Source: Kiritimatiellales bacterium (GTDB taxonomy: Bacteria; Verrucomicrobiota; Kiritimatiellia; Kiritimatiellales; Pontiellaceae). From it: DNA of 64,000 nucleotides. Where the stretch lies: the NCBI GenBank assembly GCA_003246265.1, contig QKAU01000006.1, positions 172,166-236,165 of the forward strand, given 5' to 3'. Position 1 is the stretch's first letter. Each line of letters starts with the position of its first letter. Both the position numbers and the translations under genes were made by a program. Positions 1-9,611 of the stretch are shown piece by piece. The notes under the pieces are model-generated. The model was not told the origin of the DNA, did no database searches, and was given only the letters and a program-made list of their open reading frames with translations.

Positions 1-2
1 TC

Positions 3-3000
3 AATGCGAAGAAGGAGGTCGAAAGCTACATCGGATGGATTGGCGACGTCTCCGCATTCCATGGTGAAAAACGGGCGCAACAGGCCATCACCCATCGCTA
101 CGAGCATTTCGTGGCGCAGACGGTCGAGGGCTTCTACCAGCTTTCCGCCACCACGCCGATCCCCCTCTCCGCCTCGCCGGCCAAAATGGCTGAAAACATC
201 ATGGCCTCCATGGTTCTGTCCGATTGCAACGATACCTTCTCCGCCATGTACGGCGCCATCCCCTCCGACCTGGCCGGAAAGACCATCGGGGAGTTGAAGG
301 GGGGATGCGGACCGTTCGGCAACGCCGAATCCGTAAAGGCTTTCGTGGAATCGGAATACAAACTGATCGATTGTGAAACCACTCGGCAGGATGGAAGTGG
401 AAACCACGTCAACCTGCTCAACCATGCCGTAGGTCTCGTCGAGGACAATAAGCTGGTGGCCATTTGGGGATCGCAGCTCAATATCAGCCAGCAAAAGCGC
501 GAGCGCGCCGAGCTCTCCAGCCAGGTCCATTTCATGCAGCGCATCCTCAACACCCTGCCGGCCGATGTCCACGTCAAGGACACCCGTTGCCGCTACCTCT
601 ATGCGAGCAAAAAGCTGGCCGACCGCACCGGCATTCCCCAGGCCGACTGGATCGGCAAGACCATATTCGAAGTGCTGCCGGCCACCCCGCGCGACCACGA
701 CCACAACGCCATTGAAACGATGAAGTCCGGCAAGCTCAACCGCACGGAGCGCGCCTACGAAGCACGGGGCAAGGCGGGTTGGATGGAAACGATCCAGATC
801 CCGATGGTGTCGGACAAGGGGCTGGTCGAGGGCGTGATCGGGCTTTCGCTGGAGATTTCCGACCGCAAGAAGAAGGAAGAGGAGATCCGCCAGCAGGCCC
901 GCCAGCTCGAATCGATGCTCAAGGAGCGCACCGAGGAACTGCGCACCTCGGAGAACGAGTGCAGCAAGACCGCCTCCACCCTTTCGGACACCCTCCGCAA
1001 GCTGCGGATTGCCGAAGCGCAACAGTCGGCACGCGAACAAGCGTTCCAGGAGCAGCTCGCGGAGCGCAAACGCATCGAGGAAACCCTGCGCCGGAGCGAG
1101 GAGAGCCTGCTCGAAAAGCAGAAATTGTTGGAAGGGTCGCTCTCCCAGCGGCTCGACGAACTGGCCCGGGAAACCGACAAGCGCAAGAAATGGGAAGAGC
1201 TGCTCGCCATCAAGGAGGACGAGCTGCGCAAAATCGAGGACCATGTTTCGGGCCTCCAGGAAGTGCTCGACCAGGAAACCGCCCTCAAGCGCCAGGCCGA
1301 AGCCAACCTCGAAGCCAACCGGATGGAACTCGAGAAGTACCGCCGCGAAGCGCATTCGCTGTCGGAAGGGCGCGAAAAGGAGCTGGCCGCGTTGGAAGCG
1401 AAGCACGATAAGGCGTTCAAGGGCGAATCCGATGCCAGGACCAGGGCCGAAGAACGGCTGAAGAATGCCGAGGGGCAGTTGCACCAGGCCCAGGAGAAGA
1501 TCCGCAAGCTCACGGAGCGCCACGCCTTCGAACTCGAGCAGGAGGTGGCCGAACGCAAGGCCGCCGCCGAAAAGCTGATCCAAAACATGGAAGAACTGGA
1601 CAGCCTCAAGCAGCAGTTCAACGAGCGGATCGAGACGGAAACCAAAACGATCAAGAACGAGTTGGCCCAGCGGCAGATCCGCGAGAAGGCGGTACGCCAG
1701 CACGAAAAGGAACTGGAAAAGCGCATCAAGGAACTGGAAGAGGTCCTCCAGGCGAAAACCCGCGAATATGCCGATCAGATCCAGGCGCGCGAAGGCGCCG
1801 AACTGCACAGCAGGCAGGTCGAGCAGCGTCTCGAGCTGATGGGTCGCCGGCAGCAGGAACTGGTTGCGCGGGAAACCCAGAAGCTCAACCTCAGCATCGC
1901 GGAGATCCGCCTGCAGGAGGTCAAGCTCCGCAAGCAGGTCGGCGAACTCCAGGAACAGAAGGAATCGCTGGAGGAAACCCTGCAGCAGCGCGACGGCGAA
2001 CTGGCGAAGGTCACCCGCGAGCATGGCAAGGTCGAGTCCTCCCTGGCCGAGGCGCAGGCCGAGCTCAAGCGGGTCGCCAGCGACCACTCCCAGCTCCTCG
2101 CCCGCGAAACCCAGACGCTCCGCCGGCAGATCGACGCGCTGCACGCCAGCGAGAACGGCCTCAAGGGGCAGATCGAGACCCTGAACAAGGAGAAGCAGGA
2201 ATTGGAGGGCAGCCTCAAGAACCGCAGCACCGACCTCTCCAAGGCCGCCACCGAATACCGCAAGGTGGTCGACGCCTACAAGGCGCTGCAGGATCGGCTG
2301 AAGCAACACGTCGAAGAACAGGATGCCGCCATTGCCCGCAAGACGGATTCCCTGCGCAAGGAGATCGGCCAACTGGACGAAACCGGCAAGGTGCTGCGCG
2401 CCAAGGAGGCCGAACTGTCCGTTAGGATTGACGAGCAGCAAACCGCGATCGGCAAGCTGACCGACAACCTGAAGGCCGAAACCGCCAAGCGCGAGGCAAG
2501 GGAAAAGGATCTCGCCCGGTTGCAGTCCGAACTTGAATTCGCCCAGAGCAGCGCCGAAAAGCAGCTACGCGACAAGAGCCGCGAACTCGAAATGCAGCTC
2601 CGCGAATACCGGCAGGCCGAGGAGGGTCTGAAGCAGCAGCTGTCCAAGGCGGAACAGACGCTCAAGCAGCAGACGGCCGCGATGGAAACGCTGCGCCTCG
2701 AACGCGAGCACGCCATCAAGAAGACGGTCGAAGTCGACCGCATCGTCGACACGCTCAAGAAGGACCACCAGGCGGAACTCAAGAAGACCCTCGCCGAAAT
2801 GCGCGAAACCAGCCGCATGAATTCCGCGCTGGTCGACGAATTGAACGACGCCATCCAGGAGGCGCTCAACCCGGTCATCAAGACCACGCTGATCATGGAA
2901 AAGGCCGAGAACCTCAGCGCCGAGCAGCGCCGGAACCTCGACAACGTCAACCACAACTGCAGGACACTGGTCGACACGATGAACTACCGCAGCGAACTCA

Positions 3001-3572
3001 CCCACCTCGCCGACGGCGACGGGGCCCTGCAGAAGGACGACTGCGACCTCCACCAGCTCATGGCCGGCATCGACAAGCAGTTCGGCCACCGGGCCGAAAC
3101 CAAGAAGCTCTTCTTCGCCGTCAGCTTTGCCCAGTACCAGGCGGCGAACAACGTGCCGAAACTGGTCCAGACGGACGAGCGCAAGCTGCGCAAGATCCTT
3201 TCGATCCTCGTGGGCTACGCCGTTGAACAGACCGACAAGGGCCGGCTGGGCCTGCACGCCACGCGCAAGCCGGACTCCGGCAACGGCATTGCCGTAGCGT
3301 TCGAACTCGCCTACACGCCGCGGGACGCGCGGGACCGGCTGCTCGACTCGATCTTCCAGTCCGGTGATGCCGAGGGCACGGTCGACCTGAAGTACGGCCT
3401 GACGCTGGCGCGGCGCTACATCCGCATGATGGACGGCGAAGTGGCCCTCGAATACCGCGACAAGGGCGTGACGGCCATCGTACTTCAGTTTCCTTTCCGG
3501 AAGGCGGGCGGCGGCACCGGCGCGGCCGGGCAGGATGGAGCGGTCGACGAGAAGAAGGCCGGCGCGGCCTAG
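3..3572 (+). CDS. PAS-PAS-coiled-coil sensor protein with degenerate kinase core (5' partial)
   Basis: The frame is open from base 3, so the true start lies before the window; the first in-window ATG (111) is internal to a PAS domain. The visible 1189 residues hold one PAS domain (MVLSDCNDTFSAMYG region, about 200-330), a second PAS (about 520-870), then about 650 residues of heptad-rich Lys/Glu/Ala coiled coil (to about 2800). The C-terminal 230 residues keep the outline of a histidine kinase (DHp, ATPase, LKYGLTLARRYI near the end). However, the H-box aligns as LNDAIQEALNPV, with Asp in place of the phospho-His, and the N-box reads KILSILVGYAVEQT, without the ATP-binding Asn. It is therefore probably a signalling scaffold or pseudokinase rather than an active kinase. 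No transmembrane segment is visible in the part present. Confidence 0.8.
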   Translation, partial: NAKKEVESYIGWIGDVSAFHGEKRAQQAITHRYEHFVAQTVEGFYQLSATTPIPLSASPAKMAENIMASMVLSDCNDTFSAMYGAIPSDLAGKTIGELKGGCGPFGNAESVKAFVESEYKLIDCETTRQDGSGNHVNLLNHAVGLVEDNKLVAIWGSQLNISQQKRERAELSSQVHFMQRILNTLPADVHVKDTRCRYLYASKKLADRTGIPQADWIGKTIFEVLPATPRDHDHNAIETMKSGKLNRTERAYEARGKAGWMETIQIPMVSDKGLVEGVIGLSLEISDRKKKEEEIRQQARQLESMLKERTEELRTSENECSKTASTLSDTLRKLRIAEAQQSAREQAFQEQLAERKRIEETLRRSEESLLEKQKLLEGSLSQRLDELARETDKRKKWEELLAIKEDELRKIEDHVSGLQEVLDQETALKRQAEANLEANRMELEKYRREAHSLSEGREKELAALEAKHDKAFKGESDARTRAEERLKNAEGQLHQAQEKIRKLTERHAFELEQEVAERKAAAEKLIQNMEELDSLKQQFNERIETETKTIKNELAQRQIREKAVRQHEKELEKRIKELEEVLQAKTREYADQIQAREGAELHSRQVEQRLELMGRRQQELVARETQKLNLSIAEIRLQEVKLRKQVGELQEQKESLEETLQQRDGELAKVTREHGKVESSLAEAQAELKRVASDHSQLLARETQTLRRQIDALHASENGLKGQIETLNKEKQELEGSLKNRSTDLSKAATEYRKVVDAYKALQDRLKQHVEEQDAAIARKTDSLRKEIGQLDETGKVLRAKEAELSVRIDEQQTAIGKLTDNLKAETAKREAREKDLARLQSELEFAQSSAEKQLRDKSRELEMQLREYRQAEEGLKQQLSKAEQTLKQQTAAMETLRLEREHAIKKTVEVDRIVDTLKKDHQAELKKTLAEMRETSRMNSALVDELNDAIQEALNPVIKTTLIMEKAENLSAEQRRNLDNVNHNCRTLVDTMNYRSELTHLADGDGALQKDDCDLHQLMAGIDKQFGHRAETKKLFFAVSFAQYQAANNVPKLVQTDERKLRKILSILVGYAVEQTDKGRLGLHATRKPDSGNGIAVAFELAYTPRDARDRLLDSIFQSGDAEGTVDLKYGLTLARRYIRMMDGEVALEYRDKGVTAIVLQFPFRKAGGGTGAAGQDGAVDEKKAGAA

Positions 3573-3583
3573 GGCGACCGACC

Positions 3584-3612
3584 TTGACAGGCAGGGCACA
3601 CCCCCATAGTTT
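3584..3612 (+). promoter_or_regulatory. Candidate sigma70 promoter, leaderless type
   Basis: A consensus -35 (TTGACA, 3584-3589) is followed 17 bp later by TAGTTT (3607-3612). The -10 lies only 6 bp before the ATG at 3619, so transcription would begin at or next to the start codon. Confidence 0.5.
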
Positions 3613-3618
3613 CAAGGC

Positions 3619-4596
3619 ATGAAAATGCCTATCGTTCCCACGGCCCTCCTGTTCGCGGCCTCGGCCGCTGCCGCCCCGCTACCCGAAACATGGGCCTATC
3701 TCATGAAGGGTGAAGAACGCCTCTTTCCGGCCGGCGCCCCCTTCACCGACATCGCCTGCTTCAGCGCCTCGGTCGATGGCGATGGGCACCTGGCGGGCGG
3801 CCATGCCGCCCCGCCCCCCCTGGCCGGCGCCCGCCCGGGAACCCGCTATCACCTCGTGGTCACCATCCCGTGGAACACCACCCTGGCCCACATCTACCTC
3901 GACCCCTCCCTACCCTTCCGCAACCGCATCATTGCGGACATCGTGGAGCGCTCGGCACGCTTCGACGGCGTTCAGCTCGATTTCGAGAGCATCGCCAAGG
4001 AGGACGGCACCGCCTACCTCAATTTCCTTGCCGCCGTCAGGAAGGCACTGCCGCGCGGCAAACGGTTCAGCGTCGCCGTCATGGCGCGCTGGGAGGAACA
4101 CAAGCTGAAGAATCCGCAGGATGCCTTCGACTACCCCTTCATCGGCATGATCGCCGATCGCGTGGTCGTCATGGCCTACGACGAGCATTTCAGCGGTGGC
4201 GTAGCCGGTCCCATCGCGTCGTTGCCGTGGTGCAGGGAGATCTACCGCTACGCGCTCAAGACCATCCCCCGCGAAAAGCTGGTCATGGGTGTTCCGCTCT
4301 ACGGCCGCGGATGGCAATCCCCCAGCCTGGCCAAGGCCTACAAGAACCGCGAGGTGGTCGACGAGCTGCTGTCGAAGGGCATCCGGTCGGCGTGGGACCG
4401 CGAGGCCGGCGGCGCCTATTCGTTCACCGAAACGGTCACGGTGCAGGTCCACTACGAGACCACGCAGTCACTGGGGGCCAAGCTCGATCTCTATTCCTCG
4501 GAACCGATCCAGGGCGTGGCGTTCTGGAGGATCGGCCAGGAACCGGACGGATTCTGGCGGCAGCTCAACCCCGCCAGGCAAGGAGGAACGCGATGA
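3619..4596 (+). CDS. Secreted glycoside hydrolase family 18-like protein
   Basis: 325 residues with an N-terminal signal peptide (hydrophobic ALLFAASAAAA, cleavage near residue 18-20). The GH18 signature DGVQLDFES carries the catalytic Glu and its supporting Asp, and VVVMAYDEH matches the conserved MxYD strand. GVPLYGRGW is typical of the spore-germination/YaaH-type branch that acts on peptidoglycan or chitin-like N-acetylglucosamine polymers. Two starts are possible: the ATG at 3619, 6 bp after a -10 (leaderless), or the ATG at 3625, which has AAGG 7 bases upstream. It overlaps the following small membrane gene by four bases (ATGA), so the two are co-translated. The substrate cannot be told from sequence. 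Confidence 0.85.
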   Translation: MKMPIVPTALLFAASAAAAPLPETWAYLMKGEERLFPAGAPFTDIACFSASVDGDGHLAGGHAAPPPLAGARPGTRYHLVVTIPWNTTLAHIYLDPSLPFRNRIIADIVERSARFDGVQLDFESIAKEDGTAYLNFLAAVRKALPRGKRFSVAVMARWEEHKLKNPQDAFDYPFIGMIADRVVVMAYDEHFSGGVAGPIASLPWCREIYRYALKTIPREKLVMGVPLYGRGWQSPSLAKAYKNREVVDELLSKGIRSAWDREAGGAYSFTETVTVQVHYETTQSLGAKLDLYSSEPIQGVAFWRIGQEPDGFWRQLNPARQGGTR

Positions 4597-4781
4597 GAAT
4601 GGAACACATGATTCGAGCGATTGCCGGCACGTTTATCCTGGCATCGCTAGCCCTCGCCCACTGGGTCGATCCCCGCTGGCTATGGTTCACCGTCTTTGTC
4701 GGCGCCAACCTGCTCCAGTCGGCCTTCACCAAGTGGTGCCTGATGGAAAAGCTGCTCGCGAAGCTGGGTGTGAAGCCTTGA
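4593..4781 (+). CDS. Small DUF2892-like membrane protein
   Basis: 62 residues, starting inside the stop codon of the preceding hydrolase with a strong AGGAGG eight bases upstream. Two hydrophobic helices (about residues 8-23 and 28-45) and the basic tail LLAKLGVKP fit the YgaP-type DUF2892 inner-membrane family. These are often found alone or fused to rhodanese domains, and their function is unknown. Coupling to the hydrolase gene is clear from the overlap. Confidence 0.75.
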   Translation: MRMEHMIRAIAGTFILASLALAHWVDPRWLWFTVFVGANLLQSAFTKWCLMEKLLAKLGVKP

Positions 4782-4837
4782 AGGAGGCGGAGCCGGGCGC
4801 GATCCCTCGGAGCCGCGCCCGAACTGTTCCCCGCCGG

Positions 4838-5353
4838 CTACGCTTCCAGCTCCTTCTGCAGCTCGGCATCGGCCTTAAGTACTTCCTTGGCCATGCTCTT
4901 CTTGTAGGCGGCCAGCTTGCGGCGCAGGTCGGCATCGGAGAGTGCCAGGATCTGCACCGCGAGGATCGCGGCGTTGATCGCCCCGGCCTTGCCGATCGCC
5001 ACGGTCGCCACCGGCACGCCCTTGGGCATCTGCACCGTTGAAAGCAGCGAGTCCATGCCGTCCAGGGCCCAGCCCTTCACCGGAATCCCGATGACCGGCA
5101 GCGTCGTATGCCCGGCCAGTACGCCGCACAGGTGCGCCGCGCCGCCCGCGGCGCCGATGATGACCTTGTAGCCGTTCTTCGCCGCGCTTTCGGCAAAAGC
5201 GGATGCCTCGTGCGGGGTGCGGTGAGCGGACATCACCTTGACGGTCGAGGCGACGCCGAACTCCTTCAGGGTATTGACCGTGTATTCCAGCACCGGCCAG
5301 TCGGTCTTGCTGCCCATCACGATGGCGACAGCGGGGTTGCTTCTTGAAGCCAT
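4838..5353 (-). CDS. purE: 5-(carboxyamino)imidazole ribonucleotide mutase PurE
   Basis: 171 residues, full length for class I PurE. It converts N5-CAIR to CAIR in de novo purine synthesis. [10 protein letters not shown] near residue 14 and SAHRTPHEA near residue 44 are the substrate-binding loops, the latter with the catalytic His. [26 protein letters not shown] is the conserved core. The start at 5353 has AGGAG nine bases upstream. It lies 35 bp downstream of purD on the same strand, evidently one operon. No purK is visible in the window. Confidence 0.96.
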   Translation of the reverse strand: MASRSNPAVAIVMGSKTDWPVLEYTVNTLKEFGVASTVKVMSAHRTPHEASAFAESAAKNGYKVIIGAAGGAAHLCGVLAGHTTLPVIGIPVKGWALDGMDSLLSTVQMPKGVPVATVAIGKAGAINAAILAVQILALSDADLRRKLAAYKKSMAKEVLKADAELQKELEA

Positions 5354-5388
5354 GGTTCGTTCTCCTATGTTAAGATCCGTTGCGGCGG

Positions 5389-6669
5389 CTACTGCCCGAG
5401 GCGCTTCAGCTCCCGGTGGGCGATGTCGTTGCGGTAGAAGGCGTCCTTGTAGCTGATCGTCTCGACCGCGATGTAGGCCTTGGCAAGGGCGTCGGGCAGG
5501 TCGCTCCCCAGCGAAGTGATACCCAGCACGCGGCCGCCCGCCGTCACCACCCGCCCGCCGTCGAGCGCCGTCCCGGCATGGAAGACGATCGTATCGTCGA
5601 CGGCGTTGGCCTTGTCGAGGTTCTCGATCTCGTTCCCCTTCTCATAGTCGCCGGGATAGCCGCCGGCCACCATCACGACGCATACGCTGTGCTCGGCCTT
5701 CCATCGCACCAGCTCATCGGAAAGGTTCCCGTCGATCACGGCCTGGATGGCCGGAAGCATGTCGCCGTCCCAGCGGGCCAGGACCGCCTGGGTTTCGGGA
5801 TCGCCAAAGCGGCAGTTGAACTCGACGACGCTCGGCTGGTCGTCCTTGATCATCAGTCCGGCGTAGAGGACGCCCTTGTAGGTGATGCCGCGCTTGCGCA
5901 GCTCGGCGAGGGTACGGCCGTACACCTCCTCCTTCACCTTCCTCCAGACGGCGTCGGTGACGACCGAGGCGGGGGAATAGGCCCCCATGCCGCCGGTGTT
6001 CGGGCCGCGGTCCTTCTCGAAGATCCGCTTGTGGTCCTGCGACGACGCCAGCATGACGACATGCTCCCCGTCGATCAGCGCCAGGATCGATGCCTCCTCG
6101 CCTTCAAGGAAATCCTCGATGACGACCCGGTTCCCGGCATCGCCGAATGCGCTGCCTTCCAGGGCATCGCGGATGGCCGCCTCCGCCTGTCCGACCGTTT
6201 CGGCGACCGTGACCCCTTTCCCCGCGGCCAGGCCGTCGGCCTTGACCACGATGGGGGCACCGTGTTCGCGGATGTAGGCGCAGGCCAGCTCGGGATCGGT
6301 AAAGGTGGCATAGGCGGAGGTCGGCACGCCGCCGGCGATCATGACCTCCTTGGCGAACTGCTTGCTGCCCTCCAGCTCGGCCGCCGCCTTGCATGGGCCG
6401 AATACCCGAATGCCCGCATCCTCGAGCACGTCGGCCAGGCCGGCACAGAGCGGCGCTTCGGGCCCGATCACCACCAGGTCGGGGCGGTTCGCGAGGCACC
6501 ATTCGCCGATGCCGGCGAGATCGGTTGCGCCATAGTTCAGGTTGGTTCCGAGCTGGGCCGTGCCCGCGTTGCCCGGCGTGCAGAAGATTTCAGGTTCGGC
6601 GCTGTCGTGCTTCAGTTTCCAGGCCAGGGCGTGCTCGCGGCCCCCGTTGCCCACCACCAATATCTTCAT
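5389..6669 (-). CDS. purD: Phosphoribosylamine-glycine ligase PurD
   Basis: 426 residues, typical for GAR synthetase, the ATP-dependent second step of purine synthesis. It opens with [14 protein letters not shown] (N-domain). The ATP-grasp region carries [13 protein letters not shown] and [10 protein letters not shown], and the metal-binding [11 protein letters not shown] follows. The frame is open another 26 codons upstream, but the start at 6669 is chosen because GGGAG lies eight bases before it and the upstream translation is not conserved in style. First gene of a purD-purE operon. Confidence 0.97.
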   Translation of the reverse strand: MKILVVGNGGREHALAWKLKHDSAEPEIFCTPGNAGTAQLGTNLNYGATDLAGIGEWCLANRPDLVVIGPEAPLCAGLADVLEDAGIRVFGPCKAAAELEGSKQFAKEVMIAGGVPTSAYATFTDPELACAYIREHGAPIVVKADGLAAGKGVTVAETVGQAEAAIRDALEGSAFGDAGNRVVIEDFLEGEEASILALIDGEHVVMLASSQDHKRIFEKDRGPNTGGMGAYSPASVVTDAVWRKVKEEVYGRTLAELRKRGITYKGVLYAGLMIKDDQPSVVEFNCRFGDPETQAVLARWDGDMLPAIQAVIDGNLSDELVRWKAEHSVCVVMVAGGYPGDYEKGNEIENLDKANAVDDTIVFHAGTALDGGRVVTAGGRVLGITSLGSDLPDALAKAYIAVETISYKDAFYRNDIAHRELKRLGQ

Positions 6670-6762
6670 GCTCAGCTCCCTCGCGGTTTGAAATTCGCGG
6701 GGAACATACCCAACGGGCGGGAGCCATGCAAGACGCACGGTTCCCAAACCCGGCCTGCACCG

Positions 6763-7761
6763 TCATTCCGCCGGGGTCCCGGCCCCATCCTCCTCCGCCG
6801 GCGCCGCAGGCGGCTCCTTGGCCTTGACCAGCTGGTCGCGGCTGACGAGGAAGTCGTTGGCGTCGTTGTCGGAAACCACGTAGGTCCAACCGAAGAGCTT
6901 TCCGGGCGCATCGCCCGAGAAATGGACATAGCGGCCATGTTCGGCCGGCCCTCCCACTTCGACGACATAGGTCAGGTTGGTGGTCGAAGCCGTAAAGAGT
7001 GTCGCATTGGTAAAGCCCAGGTCGGCGTCGGAAAGGTTCGGATCGGCCACGCCGGTGCACTCGAGCCGCTGCAGCGCGGAACGTATCCGGCTCGCTTCGG
7101 ACGGCTGAAGCTCTTCGGACTCACGGTCCAGTCCGGCCAGCGTCCATTCCGTTCCGTCGACCTTCAGCTCGATGCCGCCCGCCTTGACCGCGACAATCTC
7201 CGCTGGGGAAACATCGAGGAGCTTCCTGTCCAGCCATTCTACGGCCTCCTCTGAAAAGGGGCGGAAGTCGTAGTCGACCAGGTAGATTTCGGCGCCGCCG
7301 TTGCGCCGAACGAAGTGCTGGTTGGCCCATCCGGCGGTGTCCGACGCCTCGCGCCGCGCACCCACCTCCACCCGGGCCACCTCCTTGCCGGTACTTTCGA
7401 GCACGATCGACCGGGCATCGTCGAAACCGAATTCCGAGGCATCGACGTGGGCGGAGCGCACCGGTTTCCCGAGTTCGACCCTGGCCGCGGACCGAAGCGC
7501 TTCGGCCAGTTTCGAGAAGTCGGCTGGATACCCATAGAGGGAGTCAACCCGCCAGATCCCCTCGCGCTTCGCCAGCGCAACGGTGTTGGAACCCGCCGCG
7601 ACCGACAGGCCGTCGAGCGCGTTCAGTTCCACGCCCTGCAGCAAGGTTGTTTCCCCGGCCGGGGCCGGATGCCGCTTCGCGGCACCCTGCCGCTGGATCA
7701 GGGCGACTCCGCCTAGCAACAGCAGGACCACCATCATGGCCATCAGTTTCTTCGCATTCAT
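6763..7761 (-). CDS. DUF4340 domain membrane-anchored protein
   Basis: 332 residues: one N-terminal transmembrane helix (KLMAMMVVLLLLGGVALI) followed by an extracytoplasmic beta-rich region built of repeated units of the DUF4340 type (for example WRVDSLYGYPADFSKL and EWTLAGL). The start at 7761 has AAGGAG eight bases upstream; the longer frame lacks this. It is the last gene of a four-gene ABC-exporter operon, 19 bp after the GldG-like gene. This partnership is widespread, and the DUF4340 protein is thought to be an auxiliary of the exporter. The biochemical role is unknown. Confidence 0.85.
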   Translation of the reverse strand: MNAKKLMAMMVVLLLLGGVALIQRQGAAKRHPAPAGETTLLQGVELNALDGLSVAAGSNTVALAKREGIWRVDSLYGYPADFSKLAEALRSAARVELGKPVRSAHVDASEFGFDDARSIVLESTGKEVARVEVGARREASDTAGWANQHFVRRNGGAEIYLVDYDFRPFSEEAVEWLDRKLLDVSPAEIVAVKAGGIELKVDGTEWTLAGLDRESEELQPSEASRIRSALQRLECTGVADPNLSDADLGFTNATLFTASTTNLTYVVEVGGPAEHGRYVHFSGDAPGKLFGWTYVVSDNDANDFLVSRDQLVKAKEPPAAPAEEDGAGTPAE

Positions 7762-7780
7762 AGCATTCTCCTTGAGGGAT

Positions 7781-9604
7781 TCAACGGGTTCGGCGGATCC
7801 AAAGGCCGCGGCCGATGCCGAAGGCGGCGACAACCAGCGGGACCGCGAGGATGTTGAGAAACTTCAGCCGCACGCCGAGCCGCTCGATGTCGCTGCGCAG
7901 GTTCTTGCGAACCTCCTTGAGCGATTGCTGGGTCTGGAAGACCTCCTCGCGAAACGTCTTCACTTCCGACTCCTGCTCCGGACTCAGGAAGACCTGCTGC
8001 CCGTCGTCGCGGGCCTGCTGGAGCTGTTCGAGCCGCGCCTGGGTGGCCTGCAGCTTTTCGTTGAGCCGCTGCTCCTCGGCCTGCCATCTGAAGGCGGCCT
8101 CCTTCTCCAGTTCGATCACCCGCTCGAACGGGCGGTCGAAGGCGCTGCGGCTGCGCAGCCCGATCAGCGCATCGCTGCCGCACAGCTGCTCGACCAGGTT
8201 GAGCGCGAAGGCAAGGTTGTCGTTGCGCGGCTGGACCACCGTCTGGCCGAAGAGGTTCATGCTCTCGGTGGCGTAGCGGTCGGCAATCATGTCCACGTCG
8301 GCCACCAGCACCACAATGCCGGTCTTCACGCCCAGCTTGAGGCCCTCCTCCCGCTCGGGAAAGGCGGTTGGAAAGAGGCCGGAAAGACGCACCGCCATGG
8401 TTTGCCGCCGGCGGCTGTCGGGGATGTCGATCTTGCCCGAACGGACCGCGAAGCTGCCGACGGTGAAGCCATCCTCCGAGGTGAAGAGCAGGTCGGTCCG
8501 CTCCAGCCCATTGGTGGCCGCCCCTTCAAAGGCGCCGCCGAAGGGGAGCATGATCTCGGAGAGCGAACCGGTCGCCACGTCTTCGCGGCTGATGTTCGGT
8601 TCGCGTAGCGACATCCATGCGGCGTTGCGCATCGCCCTTCCCTGTCCGTCCGAAAGCAGGCTGGCCACCGATTCGTCGGCCGCCAAGTCGGCGGTCTGCG
8701 CCAGTCCCCACGCGGCGGCGAGGCGGTTCAGGTCCGACGCCTCCGGCGGCGGCGGCATGCCCATTTGCATCATCTGCGGATTGGCGCTCTCCCGCGCGGC
8801 CAGGCACAGCGGGTCGGTGAAGGCCAGCAGGCGGCCGCCGCGCAGCACGAACTGGTCGATCGCGTAGAGCAGTTCCTCCGAAACGCCCGCCGGATGGATG
8901 AGCACGAGCACATCGATGTCCGAGGGAATCTCCGTGGCGTCCATGGCGATCTCCTCCGTCTCGTACTGCCGCTGGATTTCGGAGACGACCGCCCACTGGC
9001 GGCTCCCACCACCCATACCCATGTAGGGGTTTCCGCCGCCGTTGACAGGCAGTGCGCTCAGCAGGCCGACCTTCGCACTCTTTTCCGACGAGACCTCGGA
9101 GACCGTGCGCGTCAGCATGTACTCCAGCCGCGGCTCGCTCTCCTGCGAAAGCAGCGGAATCGCCGCCTCGCGGTTGCCCGACACGGCGACGATGCCGAAG
9201 TAGATGCCCCCGCCCATGCCGAACATGTCGAGCGATTGCGGCTGGAGCCCATAGCGCTGCGCCCACTCCTCCTCGTCGGAATCGGGTTCGGGGTCGTATT
9301 CCTCGACCACCAGGTAGCCGCCGGCGCGCGATTCGTACTCCTTCAGCAGGTCGCGCACGCGGGCCGCGAAATTCTTCATCGGAGCCGGCACCTGTTCGTT
9401 GCCTTTGGAGAAGTAGAACTTGAGCGTCACGTCGCGGTCCAGCCCACCCAGCAGTTGCTTGGTGCCCTCGGATAGGGTGTAGAGGCGGTCCTCCGTCACA
9501 TCCATCCGCGCCCGCACGGGACGTAGCACCGCGTTCAGGGCGATCAGGATGCCGAGCATCAGCAGCATGCCCGCCACCCCCGTCGTTTTCTTCATCTGTT
9601 TCAT
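7781..9604 (-). CDS. GldG-like ABC-transport auxiliary protein
   Basis: 607 residues. An N-terminal transmembrane helix (VAGMLLMLGILIALNAVL) precedes a large periplasmic part with the ABC_transp_aux/DUF4350 layout: VTEDRLYTLSEGTKQLL, DVLVLIHPAGVSEELLYAIDQFVLRGGRLLAFTDP and RSGKIDIPD. A coiled coil (about residues 490-565) leads to a C-terminal helix (LNILAVPLVVAAFGIGRGLWI). Family members accompany ABC-2 exporters, as in the gliding-motility GldAFG set, but nothing else here indicates gliding. GGGGAGG lies ten bases before the ATG at 9604. Confidence 0.85.
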   Translation of the reverse strand: MKQMKKTTGVAGMLLMLGILIALNAVLRPVRARMDVTEDRLYTLSEGTKQLLGGLDRDVTLKFYFSKGNEQVPAPMKNFAARVRDLLKEYESRAGGYLVVEEYDPEPDSDEEEWAQRYGLQPQSLDMFGMGGGIYFGIVAVSGNREAAIPLLSQESEPRLEYMLTRTVSEVSSEKSAKVGLLSALPVNGGGNPYMGMGGGSRQWAVVSEIQRQYETEEIAMDATEIPSDIDVLVLIHPAGVSEELLYAIDQFVLRGGRLLAFTDPLCLAARESANPQMMQMGMPPPPEASDLNRLAAAWGLAQTADLAADESVASLLSDGQGRAMRNAAWMSLREPNISREDVATGSLSEIMLPFGGAFEGAATNGLERTDLLFTSEDGFTVGSFAVRSGKIDIPDSRRRQTMAVRLSGLFPTAFPEREEGLKLGVKTGIVVLVADVDMIADRYATESMNLFGQTVVQPRNDNLAFALNLVEQLCGSDALIGLRSRSAFDRPFERVIELEKEAAFRWQAEEQRLNEKLQATQARLEQLQQARDDGQQVFLSPEQESEVKTFREEVFQTQQSLKEVRKNLRSDIERLGVRLKFLNILAVPLVVAAFGIGRGLWIRRTR

Positions 9605-9611
9605 CGTCCGG

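Noticed and set aside
3900..3920. CCCTACCC inside the GH18 gene as another copy of the 54-bp repeat
   Set aside because: Only seven bases match the end; there is no matching other end 54 bp away and the encoded residues fit the enzyme.
6670..6762. A purine riboswitch before purD
   Set aside because: I looked for the conserved loop motifs and stems and could not find them in this 93-bp region.
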